Shown: positions 13,001 through 20,125, counted from the first letter of the stretch. The stretch: 27,969 nucleotides of DNA from JAYUHK01 sp043767025 (GCA_043767025.1 JAYUHK010000007.1:1-27969), one strand, 5' to 3'. Numbers and translations are program-made. Notes: generated from the letters alone by a model not told the origin.

Positions 13001-16000
13001 ACGCCCAACACATTGTTGCGCAAGCCAATCATCACTCCTTTCACCAATCCTAAATTTGGATTTCCGATCACTCGGACGGAGTTGTTGGGGTGTTCGCTGT
13101 CTGTGCGGACGAAGGTGCTGTCCAACGGAAAATTGAGCTTGTTGCGCAGCACTTTCAGATTTACTAACAAGGATTTTGGAAAATCAAGTGCATTTTCTTC
13201 TCTCCAAACTTCTTTGGAATATTCTGCGCTCGTCGGGCTGGAGTTCGTATTTTCGTCCGAAAAAGTAAGCGGCACTTCATATTCGTAATAATTTTTTTCA
13301 AAATCACTACCAAAACGAATGAACATACTCAAATCGCCATTTTTTGCATTGAGGTGTGCAGGCAAACGCTCGGCGTGCGCAAACATTCTGATGCGGTCGA
13401 AATTGACCAACGACTGATTGATAATTTTATAAATAGCTCTGCCGTCGTTTTGTGCCAAATTCACTACTCGGAGCGACAGCGATTGTTCGTTTTGGAGTAC
13501 GTCAGGGAATGCTCCGACCGACCGCTCTCGCTGAATACCGACTGGCAAAACGTACCCAAACGGCTTCCTGCTGTTATTTTCTTCGATATTTACTTTATTG
13601 ACATCAAAATTGGTGTTGTTGGCTACACTATTTGGCGTAAGCGGACGGTTGTAGCGTCGCCATTGGTTTCTGACCAACTGAAACTTGACCAAACGCAAGA
13701 TGGTTTCGCCTGCAAATCCCGTCATGTACATACGGATAAAACGAATGGAGCGGAAATTTTGAATACTTCCTACTTTGGACGTGAATTGGTCCACCGGAAT
13801 TTTGAATCGATACCATTTGTTGCTGAATCCGTTGTTGCTCACTACGATAGTGTCGGTGATATAGTCGCCCGAGCTTCTTTGTATTCCTCCGTTGAAGTCT
13901 GGCGTAAGCGGAATTTCATACTTGAAGTAAGCCTCGTTTTCTTCGAGCGTGTTGTCGTTGTTGAGGTCTTCTACGTCTGGAAAGTTCGTTCCAGCGTTGG
14001 TATTTTGGTTATTGGCGGACTGGCGCGAGTTTCCTTCCATGTTGTTGAACCTACTGTATCGGTCAATGACGGAGGAAGTGGCGGTAAATTGCGGGTCGTT
14101 GTAGTACACAAAATTATCGTTGGACGGGTCTGCGTCTATTTTTGCATAAGCAGCAGGACTCAACGTAGTTTTTACTTTACTCAACCAAGAAGAAAATACC
14201 TTTCTTTCTCCTTCGTCATCAAGTCCGTCGAATCCAACGTCTTGCGCGTTGCGAATATTAACATCATTGTCGAAGGCTTGCGTGATGGGTTCTACGCGCG
14301 GCACACGCCCCCAACGGGTAGTGTCCGTCTTGGAGCTGCTGTTGAGGCTCGGCAAACCATTTTCATAAAAATTGCGGGAGTCTTGCAAAATATCTTCTGA
14401 TACACTTCCCAAATTGAGTACCAACCTTCCAGTGTTGTTGCCCGACCCAGCCGTATTTTTGACAAATGGACTCAAAGCCCAAAATTCGACAAATTCTACA
14501 TTGGATTGCTCAAAATCGTTGATAGGCAGCGCGCGCTGTATGCCCGCCCAGCGAGATTCGGGGTCTTCCAAAAATCCAGCGGGATTCAATCCTTTCGTAT
14601 AGCCTGCATATCCGCCCGGAATATCGTAGTTGTAAGGTCCGCGTTGGGTTGGCTCATAGACCAAGTCAAAAGTGGACTGCAAATTACTAAATCCGGGTTG
14701 GATAAAAGTATTGGGAAATAAATCCGTCTGCCCGACCGCTTGAAGGTAAGGGTCTTTGGTATCGGCGGTGCTGCGCACTGCGTCGTCCGCACGGTACCAG
14801 CTCAGCTTGGCTCTGTTGGCACCCGACACGACGGAGTCTGCAAGTTCCGACTCCTTGAAAAGGATAGGGTCTTTGTGCGGCACGCTCGAGATAGCCCACT
14901 TGTTGGCAGGAAAATCGAGGCTAATAGCGCTGGTGCTGCCTTCAAAATCATCAATATATACCGTGCCGCCTTTGTCTGCGCCTTGATTGACTGCGCTTGC
15001 GTGTCCGGGTCGTATGAGGGCAGCTTCGGCAGTGAGCGCAATCGAAGACGGAGCTTTGGTTTGTATAAACGGTAATCTATCCAACGCTTTGGTCAGCCAC
15101 GGGGCTTTTGCGTTGTATTGCAAATCTACGCCGTAAACTCGGTTGTTGATAGGGTCTTCGCCGACGTTTACTTTTTGGGTAAATGGTCGTTCAAAAAGGT
15201 GCATATAGGTTGCTCCTATGTTGAAATCCTTATTTACTGCGTAGTCGGCTCGTATGCCGACCAAAGTTTTGGTCTGAAAACCGAATAAAGTATTGTCTTC
15301 AAAAGAAACGTTGATAGGCAAGCCCGAATTGAGCAAACCATCGTTGAGGATTTTCACTCGCCCGATGTTGTAATCTACTTCGTAATCAATGCCTTCTACG
15401 AGCTGTTGCGCCCCACCCGACACCCGCACCGAACCTTTCGGAATATTGAATGCTCCGAGAGAAATCTCGGACGAAACAGAAGATTTGTACGTCCCGCGAA
15501 TGGTAAAACGGTTTTTTTCAGTAAATTCTCTGGCTCGCGTCACAGTTTCGCGGTAGAGTTCTTTGTAGTTCAGTGCGTCGCCCAACGGACCCGATACGAC
15601 TGTTTTCAGCAACGCCCCGAAGGGTTCTAAAACTGGAAACATGACTCGCCCTGTGCGCGGCGCAATGGTCACGCCCGGCACGAAGTCGAATACGCCGTCT
15701 GCGCCCGGGTCATTTTGTGTATTTAGACGGTCGAGATTGAACACTTGAAGGAGTGGCAAGCCTTCGATGTTGCTGTTGGGCAAAAACCGCTTTTCGCCTT
15801 TCCCCGGCTCTTCGTAGTAAATATCAAGTTTAAAATCCTGCGGATTGACTTGGTAAGCTCCCGTAGAGTAGATATTTTTCATCATCAAATCCCAGCCGGG
15901 CGTAGTCACGTCCTGCGTAGAAGTTTTGAGCATTTTTACAAAAATCACGCCCGAAGTATCTGGATTGAACGTTGCGCTGTTGCCAGTGTCCGTCAATTCT

Positions 16001-17547
16001 CCTACGTGGAATGTCTTGCAGCCGTCAAAGATGTATTCGTATGCTACGCCCAACACTTGATTGGGTTGTAGGTTAAAATTGACGGAGATGAAGCCCAAAT
16101 CTTCGTGGTAGGTGTATTCGGTGGGTGAAAGTCGGCGCGCGCCTACTTTTACGAAGTCGCGTCCTTGCTCATAGTTGAACGGCGCGGTCTGCAAAGCGGT
16201 CACTACTCCGTCCAATCGGCGAGCGTTGGGCTTGGCGAGAAGGGTAGAATAGAGATTGTTGGCTTTGTTGTCTGGCACTCCAAAACCGCGCTTGTCGCGC
16301 ATCAAAGGCGTGTTGGGGATTAGATTGCCGAGTGGGTTTATTTTTTGGGTGGCGTGAGTAGTGTCTGGCTCGCCGATGTCGGAGAGTGCCACGATGTTGC
16401 GGATACCGCCTTCTGTTGCTCGACGGTCGTTGGTGACCCAAACTTCGAGTCGAGTAATTTTGAATTGGGTGTTGATTTGAGGCAGATTTTTGAGTCCGCC
16501 TTCAAAATTTTCACGGTTGTAGTGAGAGAGAAAAAAGTGCCGATTTTCGTCGTATTGGTCAGAAGTGAGCGTAAAATTTTGCTGTTGGCTACCGCCTTGT
16601 AGCTTGATGTCTTTGCGCTGTGATTTTTGTTGCGCAGCAATACCCGTCAATCTCAAATAGCCAAACTGGAGTTCTGTTTTTATTCCAAAAAGACTTTGCG
16701 CGCCCTGAATCAGATTGCCACGAAGGGGCAGACTGACGTTTCCCGCCTCTATTTTTTTCACAATTTCGTCTTCGCTAAATTCAGAGCTGTTGTATTTGAG
16801 TTTCATTTGGTTTTCAAAATCAAACGTCGCTTGGGTGTTGTAGTTGGTAGAAAGGTTGAGTTTTTCGCCGATTTTTCCCGTCACGTTCATTCTAATATTC
16901 ATATCAAAATCGAATCCGCTTTGCGTACGCGAGCGAAGTGGCAAAATCGGATTGGCAACATTTTGGTAGAAACCACCAAAAATAAGGTCAATATTTCCCT
17001 GCGGGCGAATATCCACCGCCGTGCCTCCAAACAAGCGGTCAATTAATTGATTTTTGATATTAAATTTTTTCAACGGGTCGAGCTTGCTCAACGGGTCTAT
17101 CGCGCTGTTTTTGTCCTCCGAGCGGCTGATGCCTGCCAGACGATTGAAATAGCTGCGCTGCTGCTCTGCCGCGCGCCATTTGAGATACTCCTCGAAGGTC
17201 ATGTAAGAAGGCATCCGATAAAATTCGTTGCCGATTTTTTCGTTGATGTTGTACCGTCCCGTTTTTTCATCGAACTCTACGCTTTTGTCTATCGAACTCG
17301 GGTCGTTGAGGTCAAAAGGATTTTTACCATTTTTGTTCGTAAAGTCCGTCGGGCGGTCTTTGAGAGGCACGGTATCGAGCGCGACGCTGCGCGCGGGACG
17401 AGTAGCCGCGTAAGTATTGACCGTTGCCGCACGCTCTGGTGCGAAAGGGTCTGCAAGTCTTTTGGAGGGCGCGGTTTCAAGAGTAAAACTCATCATTGCG
17501 ACGCCGCAGAGAGCCGCCACAAACAGGCTAAAGGATATATTTTTCAT
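10024..17547 (-). CDS. sprA: Type IX secretion / gliding translocon protein SprA
   Basis: A 2507-residue outer-membrane protein forming the giant beta-barrel pore through which T9SS cargo crosses the outer membrane. It has a signal peptide (MKNISFSLFVAALCGVAMMS...). Family-typical segments include RSQTGFDFDMNIRMNVTGK (about 201), GGTVYIDDFEGSTSA (about 860) and ELWVNELRVNGLDEASAF (about 1521), with alternating beta-strand sequence throughout. The length is close to that of known SprA proteins (about 2400). Two low-complexity insertions stand out: about 1910-2023 (Lys/Gly/Asn/Pro/Met-rich, coding 11480-11820) and about 2388-2429 (DKKKKKDKNKP...PPPPAGGG). The start is the ATG at 17547. The frame stays open 69 codons further, but only this Met gives a signal peptide. 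It lies 220 bp downstream of ruvA, as in many Bacteroidota. Confidence 0.96.
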   Translation of the reverse strand: MKNISFSLFVAALCGVAMMSFTLETAPSKRLADPFAPERAATVNTYAATRPARSVALDTVPLKDRPTDFTNKNGKNPFDLNDPSSIDKSVEFDEKTGRYNINEKIGNEFYRMPSYMTFEEYLKWRAAEQQRSYFNRLAGISRSEDKNSAIDPLSKLDPLKKFNIKNQLIDRLFGGTAVDIRPQGNIDLIFGGFYQNVANPILPLRSRTQSGFDFDMNIRMNVTGKIGEKLNLSTNYNTQATFDFENQMKLKYNSSEFSEDEIVKKIEAGNVSLPLRGNLIQGAQSLFGIKTELQFGYLRLTGIAAQQKSQRKDIKLQGGSQQQNFTLTSDQYDENRHFFLSHYNRENFEGGLKNLPQINTQFKITRLEVWVTNDRRATEGGIRNIVALSDIGEPDTTHATQKINPLGNLIPNTPLMRDKRGFGVPDNKANNLYSTLLAKPNARRLDGVVTALQTAPFNYEQGRDFVKVGARRLSPTEYTYHEDLGFISVNFNLQPNQVLGVAYEYIFDGCKTFHVGELTDTGNSATFNPDTSGVIFVKMLKTSTQDVTTPGWDLMMKNIYSTGAYQVNPQDFKLDIYYEEPGKGEKRFLPNSNIEGLPLLQVFNLDRLNTQNDPGADGVFDFVPGVTIAPRTGRVMFPVLEPFGALLKTVVSGPLGDALNYKELYRETVTRAREFTEKNRFTIRGTYKSSVSSEISLGAFNIPKGSVRVSGGAQQLVEGIDYEVDYNIGRVKILNDGLLNSGLPINVSFEDNTLFGFQTKTLVGIRADYAVNKDFNIGATYMHLFERPFTQKVNVGEDPINNRVYGVDLQYNAKAPWLTKALDRLPFIQTKAPSSIALTAEAALIRPGHASAVNQGADKGGTVYIDDFEGSTSAISLDFPANKWAISSVPHKDPILFKESELADSVVSGANRAKLSWYRADDAVRSTADTKDPYLQAVGQTDLFPNTFIQPGFSNLQSTFDLVYEPTQRGPYNYDIPGGYAGYTKGLNPAGFLEDPESRWAGIQRALPINDFEQSNVEFVEFWALSPFVKNTAGSGNNTGRLVLNLGSVSEDILQDSRNFYENGLPSLNSSSKTDTTRWGRVPRVEPITQAFDNDVNIRNAQDVGFDGLDDEGERKVFSSWLSKVKTTLSPAAYAKIDADPSNDNFVYYNDPQFTATSSVIDRYSRFNNMEGNSRQSANNQNTNAGTNFPDVEDLNNDNTLEENEAYFKYEIPLTPDFNGGIQRSSGDYITDTIVVSNNGFSNKWYRFKIPVDQFTSKVGSIQNFRSIRFIRMYMTGFAGETILRLVKFQLVRNQWRRYNRPLTPNSVANNTNFDVNKVNIEENNSRKPFGYVLPVGIQRERSVGAFPDVLQNEQSLSLRVVNLAQNDGRAIYKIINQSLVNFDRIRMFAHAERLPAHLNAKNGDLSMFIRFGSDFEKNYYEYEVPLTFSDENTNSSPTSAEYSKEVWREENALDFPKSLLVNLKVLRNKLNFPLDSTFVRTDSEHPNNSVRVIGNPNLGLVKGVMIGLRNNVLGVDGGSSAELWVNELRVNGLDEASAFAATARADVKLADIGSVTISSSYSTIGWGKIDEKLAQRNREQILQYDIASNLELHKFLPAKLGIRLPMFVQYSNNIRTPEYDPYDLDVKLTDKLNSETDANRRDSIRRQAQNITAIKSINFTNVRKERTGTAKPMPWDIENFSVTYAFTQTSKQDPIIASDVRDQYRGGLDYSYTRPATFVTPFKRLVKRDKFAKLITEFNFNPLPNTFAFNTLLERQFQTTTYRFAGEDANLNTFYNKRFTWGRNYNLQWDLTKALKITFSAINQSVIDEPLGRINTQQAKDSIWSNIKDLGRTKNYTHNLSVNYTLPFKQIPFMDWVQVRAQYGATYGWNAASLNVDSLGNVIQNTQNRQINADLNFESLYNRWSYLKKINTPLPDDDGKSKKNKNKGAAPSDGKGNEEGGSMPGGNMPNSDKLRRGNISVEKPTSPMDMKKNPMPADGAADKFANGKDPKINPDGSSNPSDGSMPAAAGGGKKPKKVKQEAEYEPSLAERILIRPLMSIRKARFSYDERFSSIVPGYLPKSKLFGQDNFTAPGWGFVAGAQPNEAWLDQAAVNGWITRNSSLNQQVQQTHTQSFTGAVNLEPITDLRIDLDIKRDYTENHSEFFKFKNGEFAHAIKRDMGTFSVSYFALNTMFEDSKTALNDLYTKFESSRVIVSDRLAGGDTTSHTRDLGYRNGYGRSQQQVVALSFLATYSGQSPSTINTNIFKTIPLPNWKLTYNGLSKLPWFKDWVANMSITHGYKSTMTVNSFTTDLDYDATNPTKLSSTTGNYYSRISVPAVNITEQFSPLLGIDMRLKNDLNLRVDFKKSRNLAMSFGADYQLVETKTTEYVVGFGYRLKDVRLPFLNFGGDTTDKKKKKDKNKPAVPGANNLPPPPAGGGNVANDLNIKCDISYRDDITSNHLLDRNTTEPTRGALVVRISPSAEYAINKQLSLRLFIDYNKTVPKTSAAFPITSVRGGLQLRFTLN

Positions 17548-17562
17548 ACTTATTTTTTCGAT

Positions 17563-17583
17563 TTCCTGCGTTCCTCGCAGGAA
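17563..17583 (-). promoter_or_regulatory. Hairpin in the sprA leader, next to the start codon
   Basis: TTCCTGCG (17563-17570) and CGCAGGAA (17576-17583) form a perfect 8-bp stem with a 5-nt loop, ending about 15 nt before the sprA ATG on the minus strand. Its position could affect ribosome loading or mRNA stability. Two further inverted repeats lie upstream. Regulation is inferred. Confidence 0.5.
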
Positions 17584-17608
17584 GAAATTTCGAGTGATAT
17601 TAAATTTT

Positions 17609-17627
17609 TCGTAAAATAATTTTACGA
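17609..17627. promoter_or_regulatory. 19-bp palindrome in the sprA leader
   Basis: TCGTAAAAT-A-ATTTTACGA is a perfect odd palindrome (9-bp arms, central A). It could be an operator-like protein site or a short hairpin. A weaker inverted repeat, AAACGC...GCGTTT, lies beside it at 17636-17654. Confidence 0.45.
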
Positions 17628-17704
17628 CTTGACCCAAACGCATAAACAGCGTTTCGTATTGGAGAAGTGCGTGAATTTTAACAAAAAAACTGCATATATT
17701 AGTC

Positions 17705-17751
17705 CGCCAATGTCCGAAGCGTTTGCTTCGAACATTGGCGTTTTTATTTTT
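17705..17751 (+). terminator. Stem-loop between ruvA and sprA with a T-run on the plus strand
   Basis: CGCCAATGTCCGAAGC (17705-17720) and GCTTCGAACATTGGCG (17725-17740) pair over 16 bp with one C-A mismatch, which is a G-U pair in the minus-strand RNA, around a GTTT loop. TTTTTATTTTT follows on the plus strand. In the minus direction, that of ruvA and sprA, no T-run follows at once; a run of seven T's begins about 14 nt later. It may partly end ruvA transcription, or act on a plus-strand transcript that I cannot otherwise see. Confidence 0.65.
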
Positions 17752-17767
17752 CACTAATTTATTTGGG

Positions 17768-18376
17768 TCAAGAAAGCAAGCGCAGCGCAGCTTTTATCAG
17801 CTCCTCTACGGTTGCCGTAGTTGGTTTGTCTTTCAGGATTGTATTTAATATTTTTTGCACATTTATCTTGTTGAAGCCCAAGGCTACCAGCGCGGACAGT
17901 GCTTCTTCGCGTATTTGGAGTGCTTTCGGTGCTACGCCCGCCGAGGCAGCCCAAGTGGTCGGAGCGTCGCCGCTTTCTTTCATCACTTTGTCTTTCAGCT
18001 CGATGATGATGCGCTTTGCGGTCTTTGGTCCGATGCCTTTCACTCTTCCGAAAGTCGCCAAATCCTCCGAAATAATAGCGGACTTCAGCTCCTCTACTGA
18101 CATACCAGATAGCAACACTCGTGCCGTATTTGCTCCAATACCCGTCACCAACAATAATAACTGAAACAAATTGCGTTCCGTTTCTTCCGCAAAGCCATAT
18201 AAAGTGTGGCTATCTTCTTTTATTTGCAAAAAAGTGAGAATTTTAACCTCCGAAAGTCCTTCGATTTTTGAGTATGTCTGTAGGCTGATATTCACATGGT
18301 AGCCCAAGCCGCTTGCCTCCACAAGGATATAAGTTGGGCTTTTGAAAGTTATTAATCCCTTTATGTAACTAATCAT
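17768..18376 (-). CDS. ruvA: Holliday junction branch migration complex subunit RuvA
   Basis: A 202-residue protein of standard RuvA length. It binds four-way DNA junctions as a tetramer and loads the RuvB helicase. Domain I is an OB fold (1-64, MISYIKGLITFKSPTYILVEASGLGYHV...LYGF). Domain II carries two helix-hairpin-helix motifs: LLVTGIGANTARVLL (about 75-89) and VKGIGPKTAKRII (about 111-123). Domain III (about 150-202) is the RuvB-binding three-helix bundle (EEALSALVALGFNKINVQKIL). The start ATG at 18376 is the canonical one. No TAnnTTTG box is visible directly upstream, where repeat copy C sits. sprA follows on the same strand after 220 bp. Confidence 0.96.
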   Translation of the reverse strand: MISYIKGLITFKSPTYILVEASGLGYHVNISLQTYSKIEGLSEVKILTFLQIKEDSHTLYGFAEETERNLFQLLLLVTGIGANTARVLLSGMSVEELKSAIISEDLATFGRVKGIGPKTAKRIIIELKDKVMKESGDAPTTWAASAGVAPKALQIREEALSALVALGFNKINVQKILNTILKDKPTTATVEELIKAALRLLS

Positions 18377-18408
18377 ACGTTTATTTTTTTATTTTGGTTG
18401 AAAAAAAA

Positions 18409-18699
18409 ATGAAGAAAAAATAAAATACTCCAATTCTTTTAGGAATGTGTTTAAAATAAAATAAGAAGTTTTGAGTTTTTAGTTTTGAGTTTTGAGTTTT
18501 TAATTTTGAGTCATCATAAACTGTTGAAAATCAACGAATTATGTCGAATATTAAATGTCATCTATTTAAGTGTAAGAACTTAAATTACAGACAATCACTG
18601 CGTTATTTTTTCGTTACAGCGCGCAGCGTTGCGCCTCAAAAATGCCTTGTTATTGATTGAATTTATTTGAAAAATTAGGGTACCTTATTTTTTCTCCAT
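18409..18699 (+). mobile_element. Candidate MITE-like element containing repeat copy C
   Basis: A 23-bp sequence at 18409-18431 (ATGAAGAAAAAATAAAATAC + TCC) recurs inverted at 18678-18699 with 3 substitutions and one gap, giving imperfect terminal inverted repeats. Between them lie six consecutive 7-bp units (18469-18510: TTTTGAG, TTTTTAG, TTTTGAG, TTTTGAG, TTTTTAA, TTTTGAG) and the 72-bp core (18511-18582), shared with 8063-8134 and with 155-226 reversed. There is no open reading frame and I see no target-site duplication. Calling it mobile is inference; the repeat itself is directly visible. Confidence 0.5.
18511..18582 (+). repeat. 72-bp repeat core, copy C
   Basis: Positions 5-9 (CATAA) pair with 29-33 (TTATG), and 12-17 (TGTTGA) pair with 21-26 (TCAACG), around an AAA triloop and a 2x2 internal loop. 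A second inverted repeat, TTTAAGT...ACTTAAA, closes the 3' end and runs 2 nt past the core. This copy has G-C at the pair 13/25 where copy B has A-T. Confidence 0.88.
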
Positions 18700-18809
18700 T
18701 CATTCGATGCGTCCTTGACTAATTATTTTTTTCACTCCTCAATCAAAGGTATGATAAAAAAATGAGATGCGAAGTTGGGCAGATAAAAATATAAAAAAGT
18801 AAAGAAATA

Positions 18810-18841
18810 TTTGGCAGCCTCAAAAAATAGTCGTAATTTTG
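18810..18841 (+). promoter_or_regulatory. Promoter of the tRNA-Met gene
   Basis: TTTG (18810-18813), a 20-nt spacer and TAATTTTG (18834-18841) match the Bacteroidota -33/-7 consensus in both boxes and in spacing. The tRNA begins 15 nt after the -7 box. This is the clearest promoter in the window. Confidence 0.75.
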
Positions 18842-18855
18842 CGACCGCTAAAAAA

Positions 18856-18929
18856 GGCGAGGTAGCTCAGTCGGTTAGAGCGTGCGATTCATAATCGCAA
18901 GGTCGGGAGTTCAAGCCTCCCTCTCGCTA
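18856..18929 (+). tRNA. tRNA-Met (CAT anticodon)
   Basis: The full cloverleaf is visible. The acceptor arm is GGCGAGG against TCTCGCT (with G-U pairs at both ends), then TA at 8-9. The D arm is GCTC/GAGC, the anticodon stem TGCGA/TCGCA with loop TTCATAA (anticodon CAT), and the T arm GGGAG/CTCCC with loop TTCAAGC. The discriminator is A. CCA is not encoded (ACAA follows). Elongator tRNA-Met is the likeliest identity; a lysidine-modified tRNA-Ile2 also carries CAT and cannot be fully excluded by eye. A promoter and a terminator flank it. Confidence 0.93.
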
Positions 18930-18946
18930 CAAAAACAGAATTATTG

Positions 18947-18989
18947 AAAGGTACAAAGTTGTCACACTTTGTGCCTTTTTATTTTTTTT
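18947..18989 (+). terminator. Terminator of the tRNA gene, overlapping the GT stop codon
   Basis: AAAGGTACAAAGT (18947-18959) pairs with ACTTTGTGCCTTT (18966-18978) over 13 bp including one G-U, with a 6-nt loop, followed by TTTTT-A-TTTTTTT. The right arm and T-run are also the last codons of the convergent glycosyltransferase gene, whose stop codon (18962-18964) lies in the loop. On the minus strand only a weak T-run follows. Confidence 0.85.
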
Positions 18990-20095
18990 AATACTTCGTA
19001 AATTTTCTCTGCGGAGTCGTTCCAATCGAATTTTTGACGCTGCGCCCTTCCTCTTTCTACCAACTGCGCCCGCAAAATACCATCTGTCGTCACGCGTTCC
19101 ATTGCTTCGGCGATTGCCGATGCGTCCATTGGATTGACCAAAACAGCGGCATCGCCAGCCACTTCGGGCATAGACGAACTGCGAGAAGTGATGAGCGGCA
19201 CGTCGCAATACATCGCCTCCAAAAGCGGCACTCCGAAGCCTTCGAGCAACGAAACGTAAGTAATCGCCACTGCCGCCGCCGTTAGTTGCGCCAGCTTTTG
19301 AGCATCTAAATAACCCAAAAACTTAATATCTGCACGGCTTTTAGCGAGTTCCCAAGCGGATTTCACTTCGCCTGTCTGCCACGCCATGCGTCCGCCCAAC
19401 AGCAACTTGACGGACGAATTATTTTTTTGCTTAAAAATATCAAACGCCTCGATGAGCCGCGCCACGTTCTTGCGAGGGTGAATCGCTCCTACATAAAAAA
19501 AATATGGCTGCCCGTCCGAATATTCCTTTCGGACGGATTGAATACTGCTTTCCGAAAGCGGCACAAACACAGTCCGACAGCCGTTGGCGACTACACTTAT
19601 TTTAGAGTTTTCGATGCCATATTCTCGAATAATGTCTTGCTTTGAAAATTCGGATACGGTCACAATATGCGAAGATTTTTTTAAAAATTTTGGAATAAAA
19701 AAATCGTAATATTTTCGCTGAAAAAACCCAACCTGCATCGGATAATGGACGTGCGCAATGTCGTGGACGACAAGCAAGGTAGGCACAGCAGTAAGGAGCG
19801 ACAAAAAGCCGTCGGGCGAGTAAAAAACGTCGGGACGGTACTTCCGCAATGCCCACGCAACCGCCAACTCAAACCACGCTACGAACAAAAACGGGTGTCG
19901 GGCAGGCGGAAAAAGTACGACTGGCGTGACGTTTTTTCCAAAAATATATTCTGGCTCAAACGGGCGGTCAAAGAAGAAAATAAACTCGTCTTCGGGGTGT
20001 CGCTCCACCATTCGGCGCAGCGTTTCGTAAGTGAACCAGCCGATTCCCTCCAGATTGGTTTTCAATAAAAAACGAGTATTGACGGCTATCTTCAT
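18962..20095 (-). CDS. Glycosyltransferase, GT4 family (GT-B fold)
   Basis: A 377-residue retaining glycosyltransferase acting from the cytoplasmic side. The N-terminal acceptor domain starts MKIAVNTRFLLKTNLEGIGWFT, with a conserved VVHDIAHVHYP (109-119) and the linker VTVSEFSKQDI (145-155). The C-terminal donor domain has FFYVGAIHPRKNVARLIEAF (199-218) and the EX7E motif LLEGFGVPLLEAM (283-295; E285, E293), followed by SSSMPEVAGDAAVLVNPMD. Donor and acceptor are unknown; surface polysaccharide or glycolipid synthesis is likely. It lies 90 bp after the outer-membrane protein gene with a hairpin between. No TAnnTTTG box was found, so it may be read from the upstream operon. Confidence 0.93.
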   Translation of the reverse strand: MKIAVNTRFLLKTNLEGIGWFTYETLRRMVERHPEDEFIFFFDRPFEPEYIFGKNVTPVVLFPPARHPFLFVAWFELAVAWALRKYRPDVFYSPDGFLSLLTAVPTLLVVHDIAHVHYPMQVGFFQRKYYDFFIPKFLKKSSHIVTVSEFSKQDIIREYGIENSKISVVANGCRTVFVPLSESSIQSVRKEYSDGQPYFFYVGAIHPRKNVARLIEAFDIFKQKNNSSVKLLLGGRMAWQTGEVKSAWELAKSRADIKFLGYLDAQKLAQLTAAAVAITYVSLLEGFGVPLLEAMYCDVPLITSRSSSMPEVAGDAAVLVNPMDASAIAEAMERVTTDGILRAQLVERGRAQRQKFDWNDSAEKIYEVLKKIKRHKV

Positions 20096-20125
20096 CGTAT
20101 TTTTCTTCGCAGGGCGGTCGGTAAA

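Larger units (their letters stand above)
18377..18855. other. 479-bp intergenic region between ruvA and the tRNA
   Basis: No gene is seen. It contains a candidate repeat element at 18409-18699 (imperfect inverted ends, six heptads and the 72-bp core), a small GC-rich palindromic patch near 18618-18636 (GCGCGCAGCGTTGCGCC), then AT-rich sequence leading into the tRNA promoter at 18810-18841. No clear ruvA promoter can be picked out on the minus strand. Confidence 0.8.

Noticed and set aside
13354..14400. 348-codon plus-strand open frame inside sprA
   Set aside because: It lies entirely antisense to well-conserved SprA sequence, has shadow-like composition (many Arg, Val and Cys, no domain), and has no promoter of its own. 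sprA's codon bias keeps antisense frames open.
17548..17754. Upstream extension of sprA by 69 codons
   Set aside because: It would bury the signal peptide and translate a leader full of inverted repeats. The Met at 17547 gives a normal exported N-terminus.
18467..18582. CRISPR array
   Set aside because: The heptad units are contiguous with no spacers and are far too short. The 72-bp core occurs once per locus.
18856..18929. tRNA-Met as an integration site of a genomic island
   Set aside because: No integrase and no duplicated tRNA 3' end were seen within the window; both sides carry ordinary core genes.
18856..18929. Initiator tRNA-fMet identity
   Set aside because: The 1-72 pair is G-U rather than the unpaired C-A type, and there is no run of three G-C pairs (GGG/CCC) in the anticodon stem (TGCGA/TCGCA). 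The elongator type fits better.
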